A stretch of 55,565 nucleotides of DNA from JAHHTP01 sp964587555. GTDB lineage: Bacteria > Bacillota > Clostridia > Oscillospirales > Ruminococcaceae. The notes beneath the pieces were generated by a model. The model was given only the letters and a program-made list of their open reading frames with translations, searched no databases and was not told the DNA's origin. This document shows, in pieces, positions 43,410 through 50,849 of this stretch; position 1 is the first letter of the stretch; every line of letters starts with the position of its first letter. The stretch lies in contig CAZPLR010000009.1 in assembly GCA_964587555.1 (NCBI GenBank), positions 1 to 55,565 of the forward strand, read 5' to 3'. A program made the translations under genes and the position numbers.

Positions 43410-44081
43410 TCAGCCGTAGATTCTGCATGCGGCATATTTGGAAAACGCTCCGGCCCGCCGGTTTTCCAGCTGAACGGCGTCCCGGATAATATCTGGCAGG
43501 TATTCGTCCCACTTTACCTCTAAAATGATAGGGGATCCGCCTACAGGGACGGTAACGCTGTCCGGATTCAGAAAATCCATGTTGTGCATCCCTGTTCGAA
43601 TGTTGTAATCCAAGGTGATGCGCACATTGCCGGGGATAAAGATAAAAGGCTCTCTTGTATAATCGACAATGGTTTTCGGCTGAAGTCCTCCGCCCTTCAT
43701 TTTACTGTAAAGCTCTGTTATGAGAGGGGCGTTCTCCTGCGTTGGCAGACGATGCGCTCCTTCTAATATCGCCCGCGTCTGTTGCAACGTCAGCGGTACG
43801 CTTTCTTTTCGGGAAAGCCCGTTTATCTTGCTTTTTTTCTCCAGCCTGATAAAGGATAAATCCCCGTTATAATACCTGATTCGGAATTTTTCGCGGATAT
43901 TTACACCGTCTGTTTTCTCTCGCAGAGCCTTATCTGTTAGGGTATCAAAGTAAAGGCTGCGGATTTCATACCTTCCGCCAATGGTATGCGTATCGCTTTT
44001 TGTAATTGCCGAAAGCCGCCGCCGCAGTACCAGCATGTCGCCGTAGGTGATCTCGTGCTTCCATTCGTGCCGGTATTTCAT
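43410..44081 (-). CDS. VTC-domain (polyphosphate polymerase-like) protein
   Basis: Triphosphate-tunnel fold related to yeast Vtc4, 223 aa, no membrane segment. Seen: the N-terminal YRHEWKHEI, YFDT, REKFRIRYYN, RLEKKSK, VDYTREPF, VRITLDYNIRTG and the Glu of ILEVKWDEYLP, i.e. the alternating basic and acidic residues lining such tunnels. Polymerisation of phosphate is known for eukaryotic Vtc4 and only presumed here. ATG at 44081 follows AAAGGAAGTGAG; longer in-frame extensions read through the terminator and the kinase gene in another frame and are rejected. Confidence 0.88.
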   Translation of the reverse strand: MKYRHEWKHEITYGDMLVLRRRLSAITKSDTHTIGGRYEIRSLYFDTLTDKALREKTDGVNIREKFRIRYYNGDLSFIRLEKKSKINGLSRKESVPLTLQQTRAILEGAHRLPTQENAPLITELYSKMKGGGLQPKTIVDYTREPFIFIPGNVRITLDYNIRTGMHNMDFLNPDSVTVPVGGSPIILEVKWDEYLPDIIRDAVQLENRRAGAFSKYAACRIYG

Positions 44082-44113
44082 TTTCTCACTTCCTTTGCTT
44101 ATTTTTTGCGCAT

Positions 44114-44157
44114 AAAAAAGCCTCCTGTACCTTGAAGCAGCTTCATTGTACAGGAGG
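44114..44157 (-). terminator. Terminator after the histidine kinase gene
   Basis: Perfect 10-bp stem (44121-44130 with 44148-44157), with an inner TGAAG/CTTCA pairing, followed on the minus strand by TTTTTT (44119-44114). It lies between the kinase stop and the VTC gene, 33 nt before the VTC ATG. Confidence 0.85.
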
Positions 44158-44178
44158 AAGATTGAAGTTTCATTGAAG
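44145..44178 (-). promoter_or_regulatory. Direct-repeat operator and -10 of the VTC-DUF4956-CotH operon
   Basis: Minus strand: CTTCAAT-GAAA-CTTCAAT (44178-44161), repeats 11 bp apart, then 10 nt, then TACAAT (44150-44145). No -35 hexamer. The same layout precedes the regulator gene at 46125-46157. The repeat overlaps the kinase stop codon. Expected transcription start near 44138, within the terminator hairpin. Confidence 0.65.
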
Positions 44179-45426
44179 TGATGAAAATTTTTGTATCGGT
44201 ATTTGAACCTTGAATTCCACCAGGCCGTTATCGCAATGCACACCGATTTTTCCGCCATGGGAGTGTGCGATTGCTTTTGCAATGGCAAGCCCCAAGCCGT
44301 AGTGGCTGTTTTCGCCGTTTCGGGCAGGATCCATGCGGTAGAACCTTTCAAAGAGCAGCGCCCGTTGCTCTTTCGGGATCTCTTCGCACGCGTTGATAAC
44401 CGACAGCTTAGCCGTCCCATGCTCAGCCCTTAATATTAGCTGAATTTCTTTGCCGCTGCCCCCATGACGGATAGCGTTATCCAGCAGGATAGAAACAAGC
44501 TGTTTCAGCTGCACGCTATTTCCCTCGACAGTAATATCGTCCGCTACGCTGCAATTTAAGGTTAGCCCATTTTCATAAGCTACGCTTTCAAAGGGCAGCG
44601 CCTCTCCGTTTACAAGATGGGAGAAATCGATCTGCTCTGTTTGCGGCATGGCGTTTTCGACGCGGGAAAGCTCCAGCAATTGCGTAATCAACACGCCCAT
44701 TCGCTCATTTTCGTATTGAATATTGGCAAGCCACTGGTTATTATTGCCAAGCTCTCTGGATAGAAGCTCGGCGTTGGTGCTGACGATCGATATTGGCGTT
44801 TTCAGCTCGTGTCCCGCATCAGAAATAAATTGCTTTTGCTTCTGATAGCTTTCTTCCAGCGGCTGAACGATCCGCTTTGCGAGACAGATCGCAAGGAAAA
44901 ACAGGGCAATCATGGCAAGCCCGCCGAATATCAGCGTATAACGAAACAGGGTGTTCATGCTTTCATGAATGATTGTGTTGTCCTTAAATGAAGCGAGCAT
45001 ATACCCGCCCTTATCCACAACATAATAGATCAGATTGTTTTTCACGCCTACCGTTTTGTTCTTCGCCAGTATATCGAGGGCGAGGCTTTTCAACTCTTGA
45101 TCGCTGTGTATGGTTTGCTGCGGATTATTTATTTCAAGGATCTCCCCTTCGTAGGTCATCGCGACGGTATAAAAGGTGGAAAGCTGAAAGGACGGAGAAT
45201 CCGAATAATACGGTTTTTCCATGGCAGGCTCCGGCTTTGCAGGCGGGAGTGCGCCGAATGGCTGCGATATGACATATTCATCGGCATGCTCCTTCAGCAT
45301 CCCGCGGTTTTGTTTTGCCATTTCATAATAGCTGGAAGCGTAAATAACGACAAGCGTTCCTATCCATAGCAGCGCCAGCACAGACATAATGGCGGCAACG
45401 ATCCTTTTCCGGGATTTCTTAAACAT
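44170..45426 (-). CDS. Sensor histidine kinase
   Basis: 418 aa. Membrane helices near residues 9-31 and 157-180 flank an extracellular sensor domain of about 125 residues with no recognised fold; then HisKA with FISDAGHELKTPISIVSTNAE (phospho-His about 207) and HATPase (LLDNAIRHGG, FYRMDPARN, YGLGLAIAKAIA). ATG at 45426 overlaps the regulator's 3' end by 8 nt. Partner of the following regulator; probable input to the VTC-DUF4956-CotH operon. Confidence 0.93.
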   Translation of the reverse strand: MFKKSRKRIVAAIMSVLALLWIGTLVVIYASSYYEMAKQNRGMLKEHADEYVISQPFGALPPAKPEPAMEKPYYSDSPSFQLSTFYTVAMTYEGEILEINNPQQTIHSDQELKSLALDILAKNKTVGVKNNLIYYVVDKGGYMLASFKDNTIIHESMNTLFRYTLIFGGLAMIALFFLAICLAKRIVQPLEESYQKQKQFISDAGHELKTPISIVSTNAELLSRELGNNNQWLANIQYENERMGVLITQLLELSRVENAMPQTEQIDFSHLVNGEALPFESVAYENGLTLNCSVADDITVEGNSVQLKQLVSILLDNAIRHGGSGKEIQLILRAEHGTAKLSVINACEEIPKEQRALLFERFYRMDPARNGENSHYGLGLAIAKAIAHSHGGKIGVHCDNGLVEFKVQIPIQKFSSLQ

Positions 45427-46102
45427 TGCTGTACCTCAATTCATACCCGATACCGCGAACCGCTTTAATCTCCGTTTTCGCTTTTACAAAGGAAAGCTTT
45501 TTTCGGGTAAAAGACATGTACACTTCCACATTGTTATATTCCGCCCCATTATCAAAGCCCCAGATTTTTACAGCAAGCTGCTCACGCGTTAAAATCTGTC
45601 CTCCATTGGCAATCAGGTATTCAAGAATACGGTATTCCTTTTCACTGAGCCGGATACTCTGTTTGTTGGTTGTACAGAAAAGGGAAGACGTATTGCTGTC
45701 TAAGGAGATATCCCCATAGGTTAATGTCCCGTCCGCAGAGTTTATATTTCTTCTGACCAGAGCGCGAAGTCTTGCAAGCAATTCGCGCGTCTGAAACGGC
45801 TTGGTCAGATAATCGTCTGCTCCGCTGTCAAGCCCTGTGACCTTATCGTCCAGCTCGGCTTTTGCGGTAAGCATGAGGATCGGCGTGCGGATCCCCTTTT
45901 GACGCGCTTTTTTTGCGATCTCATATCCGTTCATTTCCGGCAGCATGACATCGAGAATCGCGATGTCGTAAATATCGCTTTCAATAGCCGTTAAGCCATC
46001 CGCCCCGTTGGCGTAATGGTCTACCTCATATTTTTCAAGACGCAAAATCTCACACAGAGCCTGCGCCATTCTTTTTTCGTCTTCGACAAGTAATAGTCTC
46101 AT
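45419..46102 (-). CDS. OmpR/PhoB-family response regulator
   Basis: 227 aa from ATG 46102, which has GGAGGT 7 nt upstream; longer in-frame starts overlap the promoter. Receiver with acidic EDE, phospho-acceptor in AILDVMLPEMNGYEIA (about residue 51), Lys in LTKPFQTRELLARLRAL; winged helix with YNNVEVYMSFTRKKL and AVRGIGYELR. The pattern matches regulators that bind tandem heptamers. Matching repeats lie before its own gene and before the VTC gene, so autoregulation and activation of the downstream trio are inferred. Confidence 0.93.
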   Translation of the reverse strand: MRLLLVEDEKRMAQALCEILRLEKYEVDHYANGADGLTAIESDIYDIAILDVMLPEMNGYEIAKKARQKGIRTPILMLTAKAELDDKVTGLDSGADDYLTKPFQTRELLARLRALVRRNINSADGTLTYGDISLDSNTSSLFCTTNKQSIRLSEKEYRILEYLIANGGQILTREQLAVKIWGFDNGAEYNNVEVYMSFTRKKLSFVKAKTEIKAVRGIGYELRYSNV

Positions 46103-46124
46103 TTTGATACCTCCGCTTATTACC

Positions 46125-46157
46125 ATTATAGCACAAAACATTGAAAAATGATTGAAG
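46125..46157 (-). promoter_or_regulatory. Direct-repeat operator and -10 of the regulator-kinase operon
   Basis: Minus strand: CTTCAAT-CATT-TTTCAAT (46157-46140), repeats 11 bp apart, then 9 nt, then TATAAT (46130-46125). The -35 position reads AATCAT, so activation by a bound regulator is expected. Confidence 0.65.
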
Positions 46158-46224
46158 AAATGAAAAAAGGAGCAACAGTCATCCTATCGCAGCGGCGTAG
46201 GAAGAATCAATCTGCATGAAAGCA

Positions 46225-46261
46225 AAAAATACCCAGAGATGATGAATCTCTGGGTATTTTT
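46225..46261 (-). terminator. Terminator after tRNA-Ser
   Basis: 16-bp stem (46225-46240 with 46246-46261), 5-nt loop, with T6 on the minus strand and T6 also on the plus strand; probably bidirectional. It also shields the upstream region of the regulator gene. Confidence 0.88.
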
Positions 46262-46341
46262 TAATTCGCGCGAAGCTTTGCAACAAGATAATCTGCAAAG
46301 AAAAATCAATGCTTTGCGGCAGTGTTCAAATTCGCGCCATC

Positions 46342-46434
46342 TGGCGGAGAAGGAGGGATTCGAACCCTCGATGGGGTATAAGCCCATACACGAGTTCCAG
46401 TCGTGCGCCATAAACCGGGCTAGGCGACTTCTCC
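46342..46434 (-). tRNA. tRNA-Ser (anticodon GGA)
   Basis: 93 nt including encoded CCA (46344-46342). Acceptor GGAGAAG pairs with CTTCTCC; anticodon stem CACGA/TCGTG with loop CTGGAAC giving GGA; a long variable arm (TGGG...CCCA) typical of serine; T arm GAGGGTTCGAATCCCTC. Own promoter and terminator. Confidence 0.96.
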
Positions 46435-46458
46435 ATGGTTCCTAACCGAACGAGTTAT

Positions 46459-46487
46459 ATTATATCAGAAAAAAGGGCATATGTCAA
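46459..46487 (-). promoter_or_regulatory. Consensus promoter of tRNA-Ser
   Basis: Minus strand: TTGACA (46487-46482), 17 bp, TATAAT (46464-46459). The -35 lies in the loop of the MATE terminator. Confidence 0.9.
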
Positions 46488-46497
46488 GCCCTTTTTT
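46469..46497. terminator. Terminator of the MATE gene
   Basis: Perfect 10-bp stem (AAAAAAGGGC 46469-46478 with GCCCTTTTTT 46488-46497), 9-nt loop, 14 nt past the MATE stop; T-runs on both strands. Confidence 0.85.
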
Positions 46498-46510
46498 CAA
46501 ATTTTTTCTG

Positions 46511-47884
46511 CTAAATTATTTTTTGCGCTTTTTGGTCCAGCTTTCGGAACAGCGCAATCAGTACCGCAATTGCCGCAATTGCCAAAATGAACTCCGCGAA
46601 AAGCTGCGCATATGCAAGCCCGTAAAGCGGAAACATCCAGTTTAGCAGATATAAAGCCGGAATCTCCAATACGATCTTCCGCAGAATCGCGAATATAAGC
46701 GAGTGCTTGCCCATGCCGCAGGACTGAAATACGCCTACCGCCGTAAAGTCCATGGCAAGGCATGGCGTCGCAAAGCACATCGCGCGCAAAAAGCTTGTCC
46801 CATAATCGATGATCGACGGAGTTTTTATGAACAGCTCGATAAGATTTCCGGCAAAGATGAAATATCCGACGGAAACCAGAGTTAAAAAGCTGAGAGAGAT
46901 TTTGATCGTGAAGGCGACGGTTTTTTTCATCCGCAGGACATTTCCGCTGGCATAGTTATAGCTGACGAGCGGCATGATGCCCTGTGAAAGTCCCATGGCA
47001 ATCTGCATCGGCACCATATTGATCTTCTGGCAGATACCCATAGCAGCAACTGCGTCCGACCCAAAGCTGGAGGTGAAGTTGTTGAGCACCGTCATGCCAG
47101 TCACGTTGAGAAGATTTTGGATCGCCGCCGGGACGCCGACTCCACACACCCCCAAAACAATTTCCTTGCGGAAAGAAAACTTCTTCGGATTGACGCAGAC
47201 ATAGGTTCTTTTCCGCTTGATAAACAGCAGGACGAAAAAGTAGCAGCAGGCAAAGCAGTTGGAGATAAAGGTCGCGCAGCCCGCACCCGCCGCGCCCATA
47301 TCCAGTCCCCATGGCAGGATGAAAATCGGGTCGAGGATGATATTAAGCAGACATCCGCTCATTGTCCCGACGCTTGCGTGCAGCGAAGCCCCCTCTGCGC
47401 GCACCAAATACGCAATTACGACGTTTAATATCGCAGGTGCTGCGCCAAAGCTAACCGTCCACTTCATGTAAGCGGCGGTCGCAGCCAGCGTTTCCGGCTT
47501 TGCGCCGAGCAGCGTCAGCAGCGGGCCCTTGTATACCGTGCAGAGCAGGGAGAAAAGTATGCCGCAGAATAGACTGCAATAAAAGCCGAACGCGCTGCTG
47601 CGGCTGACCGTTTCATAATCCTTTCGTCCAAGCGCGCGGCTCATCATGCTGGAAGAACCCACGCCGAATAGGTTGTTGACTGCGTTAAACGCCAGCAGTA
47701 CCGGGGCGGCAAGCGTCACCGCCGCATTCTGCACCGGATCGTTGAGGAAGCCGACAAAATAGGTGTCGGCAAGATTGTAGATTACCATTACCAGTGAGCT
47801 GATGATGGTCGGTACGCCAAGCGTCATGACCGCCTTTGGAATCGGTGTTTGTTCAAATAATGCTGTCTTTTTTTCGTCCTTCAT
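46511..47884 (-). CDS. MATE-family efflux transporter
   Basis: Cation/drug antiporter of the plasma membrane, 457 aa with about twelve hydrophobic segments in two similar halves. Seen: the N-terminal VPTIISSLVMVIYNLADTYFVG block, GVGSSSMMSRALG, the second-half GVPAAIQNLLN and PLVSYNYASGN. The pattern is that of the DinF/MepA-like Firmicute subgroup. ATG at 47884 follows GTAAGGAAGC. A structured 5' leader precedes it, suggesting ligand- or stress-responsive control. Substrate unknown. Confidence 0.93.
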   Translation of the reverse strand: MKDEKKTALFEQTPIPKAVMTLGVPTIISSLVMVIYNLADTYFVGFLNDPVQNAAVTLAAPVLLAFNAVNNLFGVGSSSMMSRALGRKDYETVSRSSAFGFYCSLFCGILFSLLCTVYKGPLLTLLGAKPETLAATAAYMKWTVSFGAAPAILNVVIAYLVRAEGASLHASVGTMSGCLLNIILDPIFILPWGLDMGAAGAGCATFISNCFACCYFFVLLFIKRKRTYVCVNPKKFSFRKEIVLGVCGVGVPAAIQNLLNVTGMTVLNNFTSSFGSDAVAAMGICQKINMVPMQIAMGLSQGIMPLVSYNYASGNVLRMKKTVAFTIKISLSFLTLVSVGYFIFAGNLIELFIKTPSIIDYGTSFLRAMCFATPCLAMDFTAVGVFQSCGMGKHSLIFAILRKIVLEIPALYLLNWMFPLYGLAYAQLFAEFILAIAAIAVLIALFRKLDQKAQKII

Positions 47885-47952
47885 AGATATAACGCTTCCT
47901 TACGATTTTGCATTTACAGAATACTGCTTAGAAAAATCTCACATTATCGCGC

Positions 47953-48051
47953 CGTTTCCCATCTTGCTTCTATCCGGTTGCCGCATAGGTGGCTCTTTTT
48001 GCTTACGGCGGTAAAGCCCTTTTTCCTGCGCGCGAAGGTCAGAGGGAAACG
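47953..48051 (-). promoter_or_regulatory. Unclassified structured leader of the MATE gene
   Basis: In the minus-strand RNA an 8-bp closing stem (CGTTTCCC 48051-48044 with GGGAAACG 47960-47953) encloses 83 nt. Inside are GCTTTAC-CGCC-GTAAGC (one bulge), a GGGCT/AGCC extension, and CTAT-g-CGG-CAA-CCG-g-ATAG. Size and multi-helix layout are riboswitch-like. No known riboswitch core was recognised. It starts a few nt after the expected transcription start and ends 69 nt before the ATG. Confidence 0.5.
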
Positions 48052-48063
48052 TTTGCCGTTCTT

Positions 48064-48072
48064 ATTATATCA
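48064..48072 (-). promoter_or_regulatory. -10 of the MATE promoter
   Basis: Minus strand extended -10 TGATATAAT (48072-48064); no good -35. It points at the structured leader. The 47885-48199 interval holds this promoter, the leader and the divergent promoter below. Confidence 0.5.
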
Positions 48073-48119
48073 GATAATCTTGAATATTTAATGAACAAGA
48101 CACGGAGAGGAAAAATAGG

Positions 48120-48148
48120 TTGTAATGGAAGAAAAAATTTGCTATAAT
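48120..48148 (+). promoter_or_regulatory. Promoter of the aminotransferase gene
   Basis: TTGTAA 48120-48125, 17 bp, extended -10 TGCTATAAT (TATAAT 48143-48148). It excludes the upstream ATG at 48125 as a start. Confidence 0.7.
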
Positions 48149-48199
48149 GAAAGAAATCGGGCTTATGTCCTGCAATCTGTCAATGAAGGGAAGGATTTC

Positions 48200-49402
48200 A
48201 TGATGCTTAATACAAAAATGCAGCAGCTGGGCAGCAACCGCTCTGTCATTCGCGAATTGTTTGAGTACGGAAAAAAGCGCGCCGCAGAGATCGGTGAGGA
48301 GAATGTGTTTGATTTCAGCCTTGGGAACCCAAGCGTTCCAGCGCCAAAAAAGGTGCAGGAAACCATCGCGTCGCTGAATGAAACGATGGATCCGGTCGCG
48401 CTGCACGGCTATACCTCCGCGCAGGGGGATGCAGCGGTTCGCCGCACAATGGCGGATTCCGCCAATACACGTTATGGTGCAAATCTTGATCCGGAGCTGA
48501 TCTATATGACCTGCGGTGCGGCGGCGAGTCTTGTTATTTCGCTGCGCGCGCTCTGTGTGGAGGGGGATGAGTTCGTCGCATTCACACCGTTTTTTCCGGA
48601 ATACCGCGTTTTTGTTGAAGGGGTCGGCGGAAAGCTGGTTGTCTGTGAGTCGGAGGACGGCACCTTTCAGATCGATATAGCGCGGCTGGAGACCTGCGTT
48701 ACCCCAAATACCAAGGCGATCATCCTCAATTCGCCGAATAATCCATCCGGCGTTGTAATCATCGAGGAAAATATCCGCAGGATGTGCGCTCTGCTGGAGA
48801 AAAAGCAGAAGGAGTATGGACATCCGATCTACCTTATCACCGACGAACCGTACAGAGAACTGGTTTACGGCGGCGTTAAGGTGCCGTATCTAACGAATTA
48901 TTATGATAATACGATTGTCGGCTACTCGTTCAGTAAGTCGCTTTCGCTGCCGGGCGAGCGCATCGGCTATATCGCGGTTTCACCAAGGGCAGAGGATGCA
49001 AAGGCGGTTTACGCCGCTGTTGCCGGAGCGGGCAGGGCGCTGGGCTATGTCTGTGCGCCGAGCATGTTCCAGCGGGTTGCCGCTGCCTGCGTCGATCTGA
49101 CCGCCGACGTTTCGATCTATTGTGAGAACCGCGATCTTTTGTACAACGGGCTGACCGATCTGGGCTATACCTGCGTCAAGCCGGACGGCGCGTTTTATCT
49201 TTTTGTCAAGGCGCTTGAGCCGGACGCGAACGCCTTCAGTGAACGCGCAAAGCGGCATGAGCTGCTGCTGGTTCCAAGCGACGATTTCGGTACGCCGGGC
49301 TATGTGCGCATCTCATACTGCGTTAAGACCGAAACGATCAAGCGCGCTATGCCTGCTTTCGCTGCGCTTGCGGAGGAATATCGCAATAAAGCGGCGTTTT
49401 GA
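48200..49402 (+). CDS. Pyridoxal-phosphate aminotransferase, class I/II
   Basis: 400 aa. Seen: DFSLGNPSVPAP, GYTSAQGD, TCGAAASL, the NSPNNPSG cofactor block, TDEPYRELVY, the PLP-binding Lys in SFSKSLSLPGERIGY, and the C-terminal Arg in VRISYC. These mark a fold-type I aspartate/aromatic-type aminotransferase; the amino acid substrate is not clear. ATG at 48200 (or 48203) has GAAGGGAAGGA upstream. Probably co-transcribed with the adenylyltransferase 38 nt downstream. Confidence 0.92.
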   Translation: MMLNTKMQQLGSNRSVIRELFEYGKKRAAEIGEENVFDFSLGNPSVPAPKKVQETIASLNETMDPVALHGYTSAQGDAAVRRTMADSANTRYGANLDPELIYMTCGAAASLVISLRALCVEGDEFVAFTPFFPEYRVFVEGVGGKLVVCESEDGTFQIDIARLETCVTPNTKAIILNSPNNPSGVVIIEENIRRMCALLEKKQKEYGHPIYLITDEPYRELVYGGVKVPYLTNYYDNTIVGYSFSKSLSLPGERIGYIAVSPRAEDAKAVYAAVAGAGRALGYVCAPSMFQRVAAACVDLTADVSIYCENRDLLYNGLTDLGYTCVKPDGAFYLFVKALEPDANAFSERAKRHELLLVPSDDFGTPGYVRISYCVKTETIKRAMPAFAALAEEYRNKAAF

Positions 49403-49440
49403 CCGCTTTTTCGTATGGTCGGGTATGGAGGAGAGATAGC

Positions 49441-50334
49441 ATGAGAAACGAAACCGCGATGTATCGGCTGATTTTAGATTTTGCCCGTGCGGAGGATAAC
49501 GTTCGCGCGGTATGGCTCAACGGCTCGCGCGCCAATCCGGCAGCACCGAGGGACGCATTTCAGGATTATGATATTGTTTTTGTCGTGCGGCGCACAGCGG
49601 ATTACATCGAAAATCAGGAGTGGATTTCCTATTTTGGCGAGATTGCGGTTATGCAGCAGCCGGATAACAGCGCGCTGTTTCCTCCGGAGCGCGGCGTCGG
49701 CGACGCATACGGCTTTTTGATGCAGTTTGCGACCGGCGAGCGCATTGACCTGTCGCTTTTTTGCAGGGAATTTGCGTTAAAGGAGTATGGAAAGGACAAG
49801 CTGACCGTTCTGCTTTTGGATAAAGACGGGGATTTTCAGCCGCTGGGCGCTCCGACCGACGCGGATTATTTGACGTCGACGCCAAGTCAGGCGGAATTTT
49901 TCTCCTGCTGCAACGAATTTTGGTGGGTAAGTACCTACGTTGCCAAGGGATTGTGGCGGGATGAGCTGCCATATGCAATGGAAACGCTTGATTTTTACGT
50001 CCGTCCGATGCTTTCTCGGATGCTTGTTTATGACGCCGGGTGCCGATCCGGTTTTCCGGTGTGTGCGGGAAAGCAGAACAAATACTTAAAAAAGCTGCTG
50101 CCGGCTGCGCAGTGGGAGGCGTATTGCCGCACCTACCCGCCGCTTCGGCGAGAGGAGCTGTGGGAGGCGCTTTTTACCGCCTGCAAGCTGATGGCGGAAA
50201 CGGCAAAGTCTGTCGCGGAGTCGCTCGCGCTGAAGGAGGATACGCAGGAGATCGAAAATACGCTGCTTTACCTGCATCGGGTAAAGGACGGCGTGTTCGG
50301 GCCGCCGCTGACGCAGTGCGGCGAAAAAGCGTGA
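49441..50334 (+). CDS. ANT(6)-family aminoglycoside 6-adenylyltransferase homologue
   Basis: 297 aa. Seen: WLNGSRANPAAP followed by DAFQDYDIVFVV, the nucleotidyltransferase active site with its metal-binding Asp pair, FGEIAVMQQPD, GERIDLSL, and a C-terminal helical region with FWWVSTYVAKGLWRDELP and KQNKYLKK. These are streptomycin adenylyltransferase (AadE/AadK-like) features. Chromosomal homologues may or may not confer resistance. ATG at 49441 behind GGAGAGATA. Placement after an aminotransferase without mobile-element marks suggests an intrinsic gene. Confidence 0.87.
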   Translation: MRNETAMYRLILDFARAEDNVRAVWLNGSRANPAAPRDAFQDYDIVFVVRRTADYIENQEWISYFGEIAVMQQPDNSALFPPERGVGDAYGFLMQFATGERIDLSLFCREFALKEYGKDKLTVLLLDKDGDFQPLGAPTDADYLTSTPSQAEFFSCCNEFWWVSTYVAKGLWRDELPYAMETLDFYVRPMLSRMLVYDAGCRSGFPVCAGKQNKYLKKLLPAAQWEAYCRTYPPLRREELWEALFTACKLMAETAKSVAESLALKEDTQEIENTLLYLHRVKDGVFGPPLTQCGEKA

Positions 50335-50335
50335 G

Positions 50336-50370
50336 AAAGCTCGGCTTTCAGAAAAAGAAAGCCGAGCTTT
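50336..50370. terminator. Bidirectional terminator between the adenylyltransferase and bcp genes
   Basis: Perfect 14-bp stem (50336-50349 with 50357-50370), 7-nt loop, directly after the adenylyltransferase stop and 18 nt from the bcp stop. Confidence 0.88.
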
Positions 50371-50387
50371 TCCATATTTTTCTGGGG

Positions 50388-50849
50388 TTAAGCAAGCATT
50401 CCCAGCATTTTTTCCGCGTCGCCCGCCGCCTTGACTTTGTCGTTGGCGTACAGAATCGTACCGTCCTCGCCGATCAGATAGGTCGTACGCACAGTGCCGC
50501 CATATACTCTGCCGCACATTTTCTTCTGCTTCCAGCAGTCGTACTGCTCGATGACCTTGTGTTCCGGGTCGGAAAGCAGAATGAACGGAAGATCGTGCTT
50601 TGCGGCAAAGCTACCGTGGGACTTGATGCTGTCCTTCGAGATGCCCACAACCACTGCATTCGCGCCGGCGATATCTGCATGATGATCGCGGTAGCCGCAC
50701 GCCTGCGCTGTGCAGCCGGGCGTATTGTCCTTTGGATAAAAGTAAAGGATTACCTTTTTCCCGGACGAAAGCAGCGCGTAAAGCGAGACTTCATTTCCGT
50801 CCTTGTCCAAAAGTGTGAAATCCGGAGCTTTTTCATGGATCGAAAGCAT
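50388..50849 (-). CDS. bcp: Peroxiredoxin (Bcp/PrxQ type)
   Basis: Thiol peroxidase reducing hydrogen peroxide and organic peroxides, 153 aa. Seen: APDFTLLDKDG, LYFYPKDNTPGCTAQACGYRD with the peroxidatic Cys and the CX4C resolving Cys typical of PrxQ, VVGISKDS, and LSDPEHKV. ATG at 50849 overlaps the tautomerase stop in TAATG, with GGAGG upstream, so the two are translationally coupled. Confidence 0.94.
   Translation of the reverse strand: MLSIHEKAPDFTLLDKDGNEVSLYALLSSGKKVILYFYPKDNTPGCTAQACGYRDHHADIAGANAVVVGISKDSIKSHGSFAAKHDLPFILLSDPEHKVIEQYDCWKQKKMCGRVYGGTVRTTYLIGEDGTILYANDKVKAAGDAEKMLGMLA

Noticed and set aside
44082..44420. N-terminal extension of the VTC protein
   Set aside because: It reads through a terminator and the kinase gene in another frame; composition is not protein-like and ATG 44081 has a binding site.
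47953..48051. TPP, SAM or cyclic-di-GMP riboswitch
   Set aside because: Short stretches such as CCGGATA and CGGCAACC look similar, but the conserved core elements of those classes are missing.
48125..48199. N-terminal extension of the aminotransferase
   Set aside because: It overlaps the -35 to -10 region of the gene's promoter, and the family N-terminus starts at 48200.
48065..48823. 252-codon minus-strand frame opposite the aminotransferase
   Set aside because: Antisense shadow of a clear coding gene; no family features, no binding site.
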